55,808 bases of DNA from an uncultured Oscillibacter sp. (GTDB taxonomy: Bacteria; Bacillota; Clostridia; Oscillospirales; Oscillospiraceae), in assembly GCA_950097035.1 (NCBI GenBank), contig CATNDT010000001.1, forward strand, positions 12,878-68,685, in the 5' to 3' direction. The notes below the pieces were generated by a model. The model did not search any database and was not told the origin of the DNA. It saw nothing but the letters and a program-made list of their open reading frames with translations. Made by a program: the position numbers and the translations under genes. Below are positions 17,039-25,963 of the stretch, piece by piece. Positions within the stretch are counted from its first letter, which is position 1; the number at the start of each line of letters is the position of its first letter.

Positions 17039-17073
17039 ACGCACAAAATCGGATGACCGATTTTGTGCGTTTT
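17039..17073 (+). terminator. intrinsic terminator
   Basis: ACGCACAAAATCGG pairs perfectly with CCGATTTTGTGCGT over a 4-nt loop, followed by TTTT. It closes the solute-binding/LuxR operon. Confidence 0.9.
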
Positions 17074-17194
17074 CTATATTATCCAATGGATACTTTTGCA
17101 GAAATCCCGAGAATAGTATCCGGCGGACCATATACGCGCGCCTGTTTTTCCTGGTATAACAGTACCATAGAACATCAAAAGGAGGAGAGGCAGC

Positions 17195-17548
17195 ATGACG
17201 GAACTGTTGCTGAGCCATCTGGAGGACTGCTCCACACCCCAGTATTTCTGCTTTGCCATCCGCTGTGAGGAGTGCGGGGAGTACTGGTACAGCGCCACGA
17301 CCCCATTCTCCAAGGCGGATGCGGCGGCGGAGAACCAGGAGAAGAAGGAGCTTTACGACGCGCTCTACCAGCGGGAGAAGGAACGGGCCCGCAAGGCCGC
17401 CGGCCAGGAGGGCAAGGAGTGGTTCAGCGTATGTCCCATCTGCCGCCGTCTGGTCTGCGACACTTGCTTTCTGATCTGTGAGGAAGTGGATATGTGCTGC
17501 GCCTGCGCCAAGCGGCTGAAAGAGGATGGGGAGCCGGTGGCCCCATGA
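17195..17548 (+). CDS. small cysteine-rich zinc-ribbon-like protein
   Basis: A 117-aa soluble protein with two metal-binding clusters. One is CEECGEYWY near residue 24. The other is a dense C-terminal set, CPICRRLVCDTCF...CCACAKRL. A charged helical linker separates them. AAAAGGAGGAGA precedes the ATG. It heads the sensor-kinase operon and its stop overlaps the next start (ATGA). No family recognised. It may act as an adaptor or redox/metal sensor for the kinases, but that is inference from position only. No copy of the regulon palindrome lies upstream. Confidence 0.75.
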   Translation: MTELLLSHLEDCSTPQYFCFAIRCEECGEYWYSATTPFSKADAAAENQEKKELYDALYQREKERARKAAGQEGKEWFSVCPICRRLVCDTCFLICEEVDMCCACAKRLKEDGEPVAP

Positions 17549-19959
17549 AGAAAACCGTCATTTTCCTGTTGTTGTGCCTGTTTCTGACCGGCTGCGCGGC
17601 AGAGGAAGCGGAGCACAGCTTGATTGCGAATTTGGATCTGTTTTCACCCTACGCCGAGACAGTCCTCCAGACTGTCCCGGACTATGAGTTGCGGGCGCAG
17701 ACGGACGGCCTCTATACGGAACTGTCACAGGGCAACGCTGCGGCGTGTTTCGACGTCCAGGCGATCCCCGCCATGGAGCAGGGGGTGGGGCGGTACTGGT
17801 ACCCCCACTGTCTGGCCACTGTGGTGATCGCGGTGGACCGGGCGCAGACCGACGCGGACATCTCCCGCTGGCGTGACTTGCTGGATGCCGGAGCAGTCGT
17901 GGGCATGACGACGGATGCACCCCAGAACCGGCTGATCCTGGGGGCCATGTCCTACGGACTGGAGGGCCGGGAATACACAAAGTCCGAGGCCCTCGACCTG
18001 CTGGAACGCCTGTACAGCCAAGGTGAACTGCGCCTGGACGACCAGATGGCTCCCATCCAGCTCTGCTTTGATTACCAGGCGGCCGCATGGAACCGTGCCG
18101 GGCAGAACTGGGAGATCATTGTGCCGGAGGAGGGGACGCTGTCCTTTGATCTGGGGCTGCTGTCCGATACGCCGTTGGAGTTTGAGCGGGGGCTGGATGA
18201 AACGCTGCTGGCCGCGGGTCTGCCTTTGGCGGACGGCCGCAGGCCGGATGGGTATCCCGATAACAGGGCCTACCGCGACGCCGTCCATCCGGAGGACTTC
18301 GCCCGGCTCCTCTCCGTGACGGAGGACACGGACAGAGACATCCGGCGGTCGGTATGCCATACCCGTCTTTACTCTTCTGCAGATCATCGAGAACATACAC
18401 TGGCGGCCCTGCTGGTATCCGCTATGGCGATCTTTTGGATGGGTACGGTGTCACAACGCATCCTGCGCCGGGATATCCGGCGGACGGCGGCGCTGGTGGG
18501 CTGGCTGGTGGTGGGATGGATCTTCCTGCGGCTGCTGAAATACCAGATATTTGAGATCTGCCTTTTGACCCGGCTGTGCTGGTACGGCTATTATGTGTTC
18601 CAGCTCGCCTTGCCCCTGGCTATGCTGCGCCTGGCGGATATCGTGGATAAACCGGAGGACGCCAAGCGCCTGTTGCGCCCTATCTGGTGGCCGATGGCGG
18701 CTTACATCCTCTCTGTACTGCTGATATTCACCAACGACCTGCATCAGATGGTCTTCCGTTTTGATTTGAGTGGGGACTGGTCTCACGACTACCAGTATGG
18801 CCCCGGTTATTTTGTAGTGCTTCTGCTCTCTCTCACCTTCCTGGTGGCAGCGATCGTGCTGCTGTTACGAAAGAGCCGGCACAGCCGTTATCCGGGGGCC
18901 AGAGTATTCCCTGTATTGTTCATTGCGGCCATTTTAAGCTACATACTGGGCTATCTGTTCAAAATCCCGCTGGCCCGGGACAGCGACTATACCATTACCG
19001 TCTGCGTTCTGGCGATGCCGTTCTTTGAGTCGTTCCTGCACACAGGCATGATCCCGGTCAATGTCCGGTATGGGCCGCTGTTCGCCGCGGCGCCCCTCAA
19101 TCTCCAGCTTTTGGACGAGAAGGGCCAGACGGTGCTGTCCGCCCATGGGGCGTCCCCTATCCCCAAATCTGTGTGGCGGCGTCTGCGGGCGGATATGAGC
19201 CGGCCCCTGCTGCGGGATCGGGACACCTTGCTCCACGCCGCCCCCATCCGTGGGGGCATGGTGGTGTGGCAGGAGGATATGACAGAGCTGAACCGCGTGC
19301 GGCAGGAGCTCCAGACTTCATCTGCCCGGCTGGAGGCCGCCAACGCCCTGCTCAGCGAGGAGGGCGAGGCCAAGCGACGGCTGCTGGCGGCGGAGGCCAA
19401 GGCCACCCTGTTTGATGAACTGGAGCGGGAACTCCCCCGGCGGGTCTCGGTGCTGGTCCAGCTGATCCAGTCGCTGCCCCAGGTGGAGGACCGCCAGCAG
19501 CAGACCGCCTACATCACCCTCTGTCTCTGCCACATCAAGCGCAGGTACAACCTGTTCTTCCTGACCCGGCAGGGGGAGCCTATCCTGGGCGACGAATTGG
19601 GCATCTACCTGGACGAACTGGCGGAGCTGGCCGGGTATGCGGGCGTCAAGGCGCTGGTGCGCTGCGGACTGCGTGGCCAGATGGATGTGCGCAGGGCAGC
19701 TTTGTGCTATGACTTCTATTTCGAGGCCCAGTCCTGGGCGGTGCGAGAAAACTGCTCCACCATGCTGGGCTATCTGGAACGTGAAGATACAGAACTGGCG
19801 TTTAAGCTCCTTCCGGCCTGTTCGCCGGAGAACTGGCATTTCTCGGAGGAATTTCAAGCCGCCGTGGCGGCGGTGGGAGGCCGGATCACCAGCAAGGATC
19901 TGGACGAGACTGCCGGCGTGTGGCTGACCATTCCGTTGGGAGGTGAGGATCGTGGCTGA
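17545..19959 (+). CDS. lipoprotein-7TM sensor pseudokinase
   Basis: An 804-aa fusion protein. It starts at ATG 17545 (ATGA overlap); the track start 17494 lies inside the previous gene. A lipobox (LTGC, Cys17) is followed by an extracellular solute-binding-like region to about residue 270. About seven membrane segments come next (residues 290-500, histidine-kinase 7TM type), then a PAS-like part, a coiled coil and a degenerate kinase core. Where the companion kinase has VHDVLGQR, this protein has LFDELERE, so the phospho-acceptor His is Phe. The ATP-box Asn is Trp (EAQSWAVREN). It probably senses and regulates rather than phosphorylates, perhaps as partner of the kinase downstream. Confidence 0.78.
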   Translation: MKKTVIFLLLCLFLTGCAAEEAEHSLIANLDLFSPYAETVLQTVPDYELRAQTDGLYTELSQGNAAACFDVQAIPAMEQGVGRYWYPHCLATVVIAVDRAQTDADISRWRDLLDAGAVVGMTTDAPQNRLILGAMSYGLEGREYTKSEALDLLERLYSQGELRLDDQMAPIQLCFDYQAAAWNRAGQNWEIIVPEEGTLSFDLGLLSDTPLEFERGLDETLLAAGLPLADGRRPDGYPDNRAYRDAVHPEDFARLLSVTEDTDRDIRRSVCHTRLYSSADHREHTLAALLVSAMAIFWMGTVSQRILRRDIRRTAALVGWLVVGWIFLRLLKYQIFEICLLTRLCWYGYYVFQLALPLAMLRLADIVDKPEDAKRLLRPIWWPMAAYILSVLLIFTNDLHQMVFRFDLSGDWSHDYQYGPGYFVVLLLSLTFLVAAIVLLLRKSRHSRYPGARVFPVLFIAAILSYILGYLFKIPLARDSDYTITVCVLAMPFFESFLHTGMIPVNVRYGPLFAAAPLNLQLLDEKGQTVLSAHGASPIPKSVWRRLRADMSRPLLRDRDTLLHAAPIRGGMVVWQEDMTELNRVRQELQTSSARLEAANALLSEEGEAKRRLLAAEAKATLFDELERELPRRVSVLVQLIQSLPQVEDRQQQTAYITLCLCHIKRRYNLFFLTRQGEPILGDELGIYLDELAELAGYAGVKALVRCGLRGQMDVRRAALCYDFYFEAQSWAVRENCSTMLGYLEREDTELAFKLLPACSPENWHFSEEFQAAVAAVGGRITSKDLDETAGVWLTIPLGGEDRG

Positions 19960-21382
19960 GTGTTACTATCTGTCAGGCCAGACGCTCGTTTTGCTCAGCA
20001 TGACCATCGCTCTGTGCGTTGTGTTCCAGGCCCTGGCCGTTACCTACAGCTTCCGCCGCCTGCCCGGGGGCTGGGTGCGCTGGGCGGAAAACCTGCTGGA
20101 GATCGGTGTGCTGCTCCATCTGCTCCTGTGCGCCGCAATGCTCGCCGAGGTCCAGTACAATACCCTGCGGGGCTTTCTGCTGCCAAGCGGCTATGGGGCG
20201 GCTCGCCAGGGCGTGTTTTTGTTCGTGGCCGTATTGAGTGTTTTTGCGGCGATTGGGCTGGAGATCATGTGGCCCGTGGCCGCAGGTGTCGCGGCAGCCA
20301 TCCTTCTGCCCGCTGCGGAGCGTCTGACAGGCGAGGCCTATCCTGTCTTATTTGTGGTGGGTATCCTGTTCTGTCTGATGCGAAGCATCCATATCTGCCT
20401 GTTGAGGAGACAGGAGATGCGCACCCAGCTCTCCGTAAACTCGGTGAAGGAGGCCATAGATGAGCTGCGCACCGGATTGTTGTTTTGCCATCCGGGCGGT
20501 GAGCCTCTGCTGTGCAACCGCCAGATGGAAAAGCTGCTCCAGTGCTGTACCGGAGCGTACACCCAGAATGGAGAGGAATTTTTCCGCCTGCTGCAAGACG
20601 GCGCGCTTGGGCCGGGCTGTGAGCGGGAGGAAATGGGCGGTCAAACGGCGATCCGCCTGCCGGACGATACCATCTGGATCTTCCGCCGCCATGAATTGCT
20701 CATGGGCCGCCGCTGTTGTACCTTGCTCTCGGCCACCGACATGACAGACCAGTGGAACGCAGACCAGGCCCTCTATGAACAGAACCAGGAACTGGAGCGG
20801 CGCGGCGAGGAGCTGCGGCAGACCATCGACAATCTACAGACCGCCTGCAATATGGAGGAGCTTCTGCGGGGAAAGGGCCGCGTCCACGATGTGCTGGGAC
20901 AGCGGATCAGCCTGCTGCTGCGCGCCCTGCGGGAGAACAAACAGCCGGACGAGGCCCTGTTGTCCGCCTTTGCTGAGGGCCTGCCTCGGGACTTCTGGGA
21001 GGACGAGGCCCCAAGCCCCGGCCGTAGACTGGAACTGTTGACCGACATCTTCAACGGTATGGGCGTGAAGGTGCTGATCCGCGGCGAATTGCCCCAGCAG
21101 GAGGAGGTGGCCCTGGACCTCGCGGATATTGCCGCGGAGTGCGTCACCAACGCCGTTCGCCATGGGTACGCCACCCAGGTACAGCTCCACTTCTTCCAAA
21201 ACGACTGCTGGCGGATGTCCTCCACCGACAACGGCATCCCGCCCTCCGGCCCCATCAAGGAGGGCGGCGGCATCCGGGAGATGCGCCGCCGGGTGGAGCG
21301 GCTGGGCGGCGCCATCAAGGTGTACTACACGCCCCGGTTCAGCATTCAAATCTCAGTTCCGAAAGGAGAGCGTCCGGTATGA
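19952..21382 (+). CDS. NarL-class sensor histidine kinase
   Basis: A 476-aa membrane kinase. GTG 19952 is preferred over GTG 19943, because GGGAGGTGAGG (19938-19948) is the ribosome site and the start then overlaps the previous stop. Five or six membrane segments fill residues 5-160, followed by a PAS-like domain, a coiled coil and the HisKA_3 box RVHDVLGQRISLLLRAL (His about 312). The ATP-binding boxes are intact (AECVTNAVRHGYA; STDNGIPPSG; GGGIREMRRRVERLGG). It should phosphorylate the NarL-type regulator encoded next, with which it overlaps by ATGA. Short extracytoplasmic loops suggest it relies on the lipoprotein pseudokinase for ligand sensing. Confidence 0.9.
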   Translation: MAECYYLSGQTLVLLSMTIALCVVFQALAVTYSFRRLPGGWVRWAENLLEIGVLLHLLLCAAMLAEVQYNTLRGFLLPSGYGAARQGVFLFVAVLSVFAAIGLEIMWPVAAGVAAAILLPAAERLTGEAYPVLFVVGILFCLMRSIHICLLRRQEMRTQLSVNSVKEAIDELRTGLLFCHPGGEPLLCNRQMEKLLQCCTGAYTQNGEEFFRLLQDGALGPGCEREEMGGQTAIRLPDDTIWIFRRHELLMGRRCCTLLSATDMTDQWNADQALYEQNQELERRGEELRQTIDNLQTACNMEELLRGKGRVHDVLGQRISLLLRALRENKQPDEALLSAFAEGLPRDFWEDEAPSPGRRLELLTDIFNGMGVKVLIRGELPQQEEVALDLADIAAECVTNAVRHGYATQVQLHFFQNDCWRMSSTDNGIPPSGPIKEGGGIREMRRRVERLGGAIKVYYTPRFSIQISVPKGERPV

Positions 21383-21996
21383 CAAAAGCTTTGATCGTGG
21401 AGGACCACGTCTCTATGCGGGAATCACTGACGCTGGCCTTTTCCAGCGCCGGTGACTTCCAGGTGGTGGGCGAGGTACCAAACGCCGACTACGCCCTGGA
21501 CTTCTGTGAGCGCCTGCGTCCCGACCTGGTGCTGATGGATGTGTGTACCGAGGGCGGCGCCTCCGGCCTGAAGGCTGTGGGCGCCATCCGGGAGCGGTAC
21601 GCGGACATGAAGATTATCGTGATGACAGCCTTTGACGAGATCACCTACATCCCCCGGGCAAAGGCCGCCGGGGCCAACGGCTTTGTCTATAAGAGCCGGA
21701 GCCTGAGCTACTTTCTGGATGTGGCCCGGGAGGTGATGGCCGGCGGGAGCAGCTTCCCGGAGCCCAAGACCATCCCCATGCCCCAGGGCGAGGCCCCGCT
21801 GACGGACCGGGAGATGGAGATCCTGCGTCTGATGTGCAAGCACATGACCAGCAAGGAGATCGCGGAAGAGCTATACATCAGCGAGAACACCGTCAAATAC
21901 CATAAGGCCAATATGCTGGGCAAGACCGGCTTTACCAAGGCGGTGGATCTGGCCTTCTACATGATCTCCAATGGATGGATCAATCCGCTCTATTGA
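21379..21996 (+). CDS. NarL/FixJ-family response regulator
   Basis: A 205-aa regulator. The receiver domain has VEDH at the acidic pocket, phospho-acceptor Asp54 (LVLMDVCTE), Thr in VMTAF and Lys in VYKSRS. The LuxR-type HTH covers the last 65 residues (LTDREMEILRLMCKHMTSKEIAEELYISENTVKYHKANM). The track frame starts upstream at 21139, but GAAAGGAGAG and the ATGA overlap fix the start at 21379. It is the most likely phosphorylation-controlled activator of the four 17-bp palindromes: NarL-type HTH dimers bind such inverted repeats, and two of the target operons begin directly or soon after it. A terminator follows. Confidence 0.92.
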   Translation: MTKALIVEDHVSMRESLTLAFSSAGDFQVVGEVPNADYALDFCERLRPDLVLMDVCTEGGASGLKAVGAIRERYADMKIIVMTAFDEITYIPRAKAAGANGFVYKSRSLSYFLDVAREVMAGGSSFPEPKTIPMPQGEAPLTDREMEILRLMCKHMTSKEIAEELYISENTVKYHKANMLGKTGFTKAVDLAFYMISNGWINPLY

Positions 21997-22009
21997 CAGT
22001 TCCTTTTTC

Positions 22010-22039
22010 AGCAGTCCGGCAGATGCCGGACTGCTTTTT
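22010..22039 (+). terminator. intrinsic terminator after the response regulator
   Basis: AGCAGTCCGGCA pairs with TGCCGGACTGCT over a 2-nt loop, followed by TTTTT. It ends the sensor-kinase operon and lies 18 nt before operator copy b, the same terminator-then-operator order seen at copies c and d. Confidence 0.92.
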
Positions 22040-22057
22040 GCGGTTTCAGGGAAAAGA

Positions 22058-22102
22058 CTACCCGCTACGGGTAGGGCGGATAGCAAAAAAAGAGTCTACA
22101 AT
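22058..22102 (+). promoter_or_regulatory. regulon operator and promoter, copy b
   Basis: CTACCCGCTACGGGTAG (22058-22074), 22 nt, then TACAAT (22097-22102). The predicted start is near 22109, leaving about 13 nt before the ATG at 22122. It drives the pseudo-receiver and probably the dockerin/SLH genes behind it. Confidence 0.8.
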
Positions 22103-22121
22103 GAACTTGGAGTTATCATAA

Positions 22122-22531
22122 TGCCGTCACAATACTTGAAGGAGGTGGGGGCGGTAAAAACAGTAGTTTTGATCATGCGGCGGGCGTCGCTGGCTCAGGG
22201 CCTGATGGCGAAAGTGCGGGACGCCCCAGGAATACAGCTGTGCTATGAGCCGGACTATGCCAACGCGGATGTGGCCATCCGCAGCCATCTGGCCTCTGGG
22301 GCACTGCTGGAGGTCTCCGAGGACGGCGATCACGGCATCGACTTCTGTCTGGCCCTGTGCGCATGGCTGCGGGAAGTCACGCCCGACTGCCGGCTCATGC
22401 TGATGTGCCCCGAAGGACAGCCGGAGGCTGTGAGCCGCGCCATCGAGGCTAAGCGTAGGGGCGAGATCGACGACTTTGTGTTTTATGATGTATCTCTGGA
22501 CTATTTGGCCGCCAGTCTGCAATCCCTTTGA
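22122..22531 (+). CDS. receiver-like protein lacking the phospho-site
   Basis: A 136-aa protein related to the one at 46,518: both begin with a KTVVLI/KKMLFI strand and end in DDFVFYDxSLxYLxAxL. The fold order suits a response-regulator receiver, but the acidic pocket and the acceptor Asp are missing here (VAIRSH in place of the Asp strand) and the conserved Lys is Tyr. No output domain. It is the first gene after operator copy b, with a very short leader. It may bind a partner regulator without phosphorylation. The ATG at 22122 is the only good start; the AAGGAGGTG at 22138 lies inside the ORF and has no suitable start behind it. Confidence 0.65.
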
Positions 22532-22548
22532 GATAGGCAAAGATCATT

Positions 22549-22598
22549 TTGAAATGGGGGGTACCCCCCATTTCAACGCCTACCACGGTAGGCGTTGA
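22549..22598. repeat. two adjacent perfect palindromes
   Basis: A 28-bp perfect palindrome centred on GGGGGGTACCCCCC with TTGAAAT/ATTTCAA outer arms (22549-22576) runs directly into a 26-nt hairpin with TCAACGCCTACC arms (22573-22598). They share four bases. No T-run follows. They lie between the pseudo-receiver and the first dockerin gene and may be an attenuator, an mRNA stability element or an extragenic palindrome. The rest of the 240-nt gap shows no gene. Confidence 0.75.
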
Positions 22599-22772
22599 TC
22601 CGGCTCTGGTCGATTCGGTTTTATACACAAAGACGGCCTGGCGGCGAACACCAAGAGACAACGGAAAAAGTGCTGCGGTTTTAGGAGGCAGAAGGGAGGA
22701 AAAAAGAGGCCGCACGCCGAGAAACAATGCGCGGACAATGGGCATCCAATCAAAACAGGAGGAAGAAAAAAC

Positions 22773-25700
22773 ATGAGAAAACGAATTACCAGTTTACTTC
22801 TGACACTGGTCATGCTGCTCTCCCTCGTGCCCGCCATGGGCGTGACGGCCAGCGCCGCGGATGATACATTTTACGAACAGGTCTCCATCAGGAACTATCG
22901 TGCGTTTTGGGACTATCTCCGCTCGCCCGATTCAAGAGAGCTCGTACTGGACACAGACATCAATTATACGCTGAGCGGTGAGGACGAAGAAATTGAGGTG
23001 CGCCGTAGCCAAAGGCTGGACCTGAACGGCCATAAGATCAGGATCGACGCAACCAAGCGGGCGAGTTTTTTCTCCCTGATTACAATTTTCAACGGCGAAT
23101 TCACGCTGTACGACAGTAAGGGCGGCGGCGAGATCGCGGTTGAATTTGCGATGGACAGTAAGGAGCACAGCATCATCAAGATGTTCCCCAACAGCGAAGC
23201 GTCTCCCAAATTCACAATGAACAGCGGCACGCTGACAAGGCTGAATCCGATAGACACGCACGCCCAAGGAAGCAACGGCTGCATCAGTGACAGCATCAAT
23301 AGACGCGTCCAGGACGGTGAGCCGCGCCCGCAGATCACGATCAACGGCGGCACGATCAACTGCCCGTACAGCTGGGACAGGAGCGAGCCGCTCCCCATAT
23401 ATTTGTCTCAGTTTATGCCGACGGCGCTGCTGCTGCGCTATTCGAAGCTCACGGTCAACGGCGGTACCTTCAACGGCATGGTCTGGATAGAAGATCTGAC
23501 GCCGAAAAAGGGCGAAACAGAGCCGCGCGTTTTCCTCAACGGCGGTGTGTTCAACGCCTCGTTCGTGGTGGAGGACGTCCCGAAGGATGTGACGCGGATC
23601 ATTATAGACGGGGCGCGCTTCAACGATGGCCTTTATGTTGGCACCAGCTACTTAGAAAGGACATACAATGTGGGGAGCAAGCCGGCTCTGCTGATCAAAA
23701 GCGGTGTATTCGACTCGCCCGATCAGAAACCCAAGCTCGACATTTACGCTGCGATCGGAGAGAATGCGAACTCCTCACAAGGCCGGCAGAAAATGATCGC
23801 GAACGCCATGAAGTGCTTCCCGAACAGCGCGATAAAGATGAACGGGAAGATCTATACTTCCGAGAACCTTGGCTTGCTCGCGAAAAGTGACAGGTATAAT
23901 CACTATCTGAATTTCAACTCGAACACTCCCATCGAGGTCATCGGCAGGGCGTGGGACCTGAAGGAGGTCCTGCTGGACGGCAGCCCCATTGCAGTGCCCA
24001 ACATCCGCGACGGCGCCGCCTTCGGGAAAGCCGGCAGCGTGCCGGTCTACACGGTGAGCACGCTCGGTACGCACGAGCTGGTCTACCGCTGGTATGACCT
24101 TGCGAAGGAGCTCCGTGACGCGGGCTGGTACTATGAGATTGAATGCGGGCGCGGGCCGGGATTGGTCAATATCTACAACGGCAGCTACACCACCGCGAAC
24201 GGCATCTGCGAGTGGCGCTACCGGCTGCCGAATACGCCTGCCAACATCGATGCGGGTCAGATGGCCTTCACGATCAACCTGCGGCACGCCACAGACCCCA
24301 CCAGTATCGTTTACTCAAACCAGTACCTCCTGCGCTATCAGGTGGTGCAGGACAGCGCGCAGATCATCACCGCGGGGCGGCTGAACATGAGCGGCGGCGA
24401 CATCATCCCCTCGGATGCGGTCAGTGCGAACCAGGTCACCCTCGGCGCGATGGAGAACCGCTTCACCGTGTCCGCACAGACCAATTGGTCGCTCAGCGGC
24501 GATACGCGCAGCAAGACGGTGACGCTCAAGGCCGCGAACGGCTACCGCTTCTTGAGTGCGTCCGACTTCTCCGTGGAGGGCGCGAACTGCGTCACGGCGA
24601 AGAGTTCGTCCGTTTCGGCCGACGGAAAGACCTGCAAGGTGCGGGTGGAAGCACGTGTGTGCCGCCTGCTCACGCACATTGCGGGCGAGCTGGAGAACTT
24701 CTATGACGACAGAACCTTCGCCGATGTAAGCATCACGTCATACGATCCGGACAGGTACCGCTTTGAGATCGATGGTGCCGTTGAGAGAAGCTATTCGGGG
24801 GTGTCTCCCTTTACTAAAATTGACGGAAGCTCCTGGTATTATTTCTTCTTGGATATTTACCCCGAGCCCGGCTATGCCGTGCGCAGCAATTCGAAGGTGG
24901 CAGTCTTCATCTCCGGCGGCTATTGGTCTAACGGGAGCGCGATGGAGGATGAGGTGTACACGGCGATATACGGCGACTGGGTCGCCGATGATGTTGGCCA
25001 TACGGTTTACCCCAAGTGCTGGTGCATTGGCAGAGATGCGGCGAATACGGAATATGTCGGCATAGACCCGCGCTATGAGAGCGCCGCGCGCACGCTGCGT
25101 CTCGGCATCAAGATGCCCGTGGCGGGCGAAAGCCCCACGGATGCGAGCTATCAGAGCATCAGCGGCCTGCCTTCTGATGTCAAGGAAAAGATTGAATGGA
25201 AGATGCAGGGCGACACGGTCTTTCAGGCGGGGAAGGAGTACGAGCTCGAAATCTCCCTCGAGATCCCGAAGCAGCGCCCCAATACCGTGTGGCCGGAGGA
25301 CTACAAGACCACGGTCGTGTATATCAACGGCGTGAACGCATGGACATACGACGACAGGTGGGGCGGCCCGGATGGTGGCAAAGCCAATGCAGCGGTGTAT
25401 AACTGGGGCGCGCTCATACCGTACACTGTCCCCGGCGGGAATGACGGCGTCACCGTCAGCGGTAAGATCACAAGCTACAACCCGGGCAACGCCACCACCG
25501 TTGAGCTGCGGCAGGGCGATACGGTGAAGTACAGCACCACCATCACCAAGACCACCGGCAGCGGACAGGTGACGCAGAACTTCACCATTCCCGCCGTGGC
25601 GGCGGGCACCTATGATCTGGTGGTCACCAAGCCCGGCCACCTGCCCTATACCGTCACCGGCGTCGTGGTGGGCTCCAGCGATTTGGATCTCACGACCAAC

Positions 25701-25949
25701 AGCAAGGAGTATATCAGCACCATGACCCTGCTGGCCGGAGATGTGGATGGAGACGGGAACATCAATGAGACGGATGTTTCTATCATCCGCTATGCCAGCA
25801 ACATTAACAAGGATGCCTCCGCCGCCGCAAATCCCCTGACGGACATGGATGGCGATGGAAGTGTCAACGAGTCTGATGTCTCCATTGTTCGCTATTCCAC
25901 CCACATCAACAAGAGTACCAGCCACTGTACCTATGGCTACGCTGAATAA
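22773..25949 (+). CDS. secreted beta-helix protein with C-terminal dockerin
   Basis: A 1058-aa exported protein. A signal peptide (LLLTLVMLLSLVPAMG, cleavage near ASA) is followed by repeated NGGTFNG-type rungs over about residues 90-330, which suggest a right-handed beta-helix. A large middle region is not recognised. A beta-sandwich (AAGTYDLVVTKPGHLPYTV) precedes two calcium-binding dockerin repeats (GDVDGDGNINETDVSIIRY, DMDGDGSVNESDVSIVRY) at the end. Dockerins bind cohesins, so it should be held in a surface complex. It has its own AGGAGG, and its C-terminal 170 residues resemble those of the next gene. Substrate or ligand unknown. Confidence 0.82.
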   Translation: MRKRITSLLLTLVMLLSLVPAMGVTASAADDTFYEQVSIRNYRAFWDYLRSPDSRELVLDTDINYTLSGEDEEIEVRRSQRLDLNGHKIRIDATKRASFFSLITIFNGEFTLYDSKGGGEIAVEFAMDSKEHSIIKMFPNSEASPKFTMNSGTLTRLNPIDTHAQGSNGCISDSINRRVQDGEPRPQITINGGTINCPYSWDRSEPLPIYLSQFMPTALLLRYSKLTVNGGTFNGMVWIEDLTPKKGETEPRVFLNGGVFNASFVVEDVPKDVTRIIIDGARFNDGLYVGTSYLERTYNVGSKPALLIKSGVFDSPDQKPKLDIYAAIGENANSSQGRQKMIANAMKCFPNSAIKMNGKIYTSENLGLLAKSDRYNHYLNFNSNTPIEVIGRAWDLKEVLLDGSPIAVPNIRDGAAFGKAGSVPVYTVSTLGTHELVYRWYDLAKELRDAGWYYEIECGRGPGLVNIYNGSYTTANGICEWRYRLPNTPANIDAGQMAFTINLRHATDPTSIVYSNQYLLRYQVVQDSAQIITAGRLNMSGGDIIPSDAVSANQVTLGAMENRFTVSAQTNWSLSGDTRSKTVTLKAANGYRFLSASDFSVEGANCVTAKSSSVSADGKTCKVRVEARVCRLLTHIAGELENFYDDRTFADVSITSYDPDRYRFEIDGAVERSYSGVSPFTKIDGSSWYYFFLDIYPEPGYAVRSNSKVAVFISGGYWSNGSAMEDEVYTAIYGDWVADDVGHTVYPKCWCIGRDAANTEYVGIDPRYESAARTLRLGIKMPVAGESPTDASYQSISGLPSDVKEKIEWKMQGDTVFQAGKEYELEISLEIPKQRPNTVWPEDYKTTVVYINGVNAWTYDDRWGGPDGGKANAAVYNWGALIPYTVPGGNDGVTVSGKITSYNPGNATTVELRQGDTVKYSTTITKTTGSGQVTQNFTIPAVAAGTYDLVVTKPGHLPYTVTGVVVGSSDLDLTTNSKEYISTMTLLAGDVDGDGNINETDVSIIRYASNINKDASAAANPLTDMDGDGSVNESDVSIVRYSTHINKSTSHCTYGYAE

Positions 25950-25963
25950 GAAAGGGGGCTGAA

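Noticed and set aside
17096-17160. A promoter before the kinase operon (TTGCAG and TATAAC)
   Set aside because: The two hexamers are too far apart to pair, and no alternative hexamer has acceptable spacing. The real promoter of this operon was not located.
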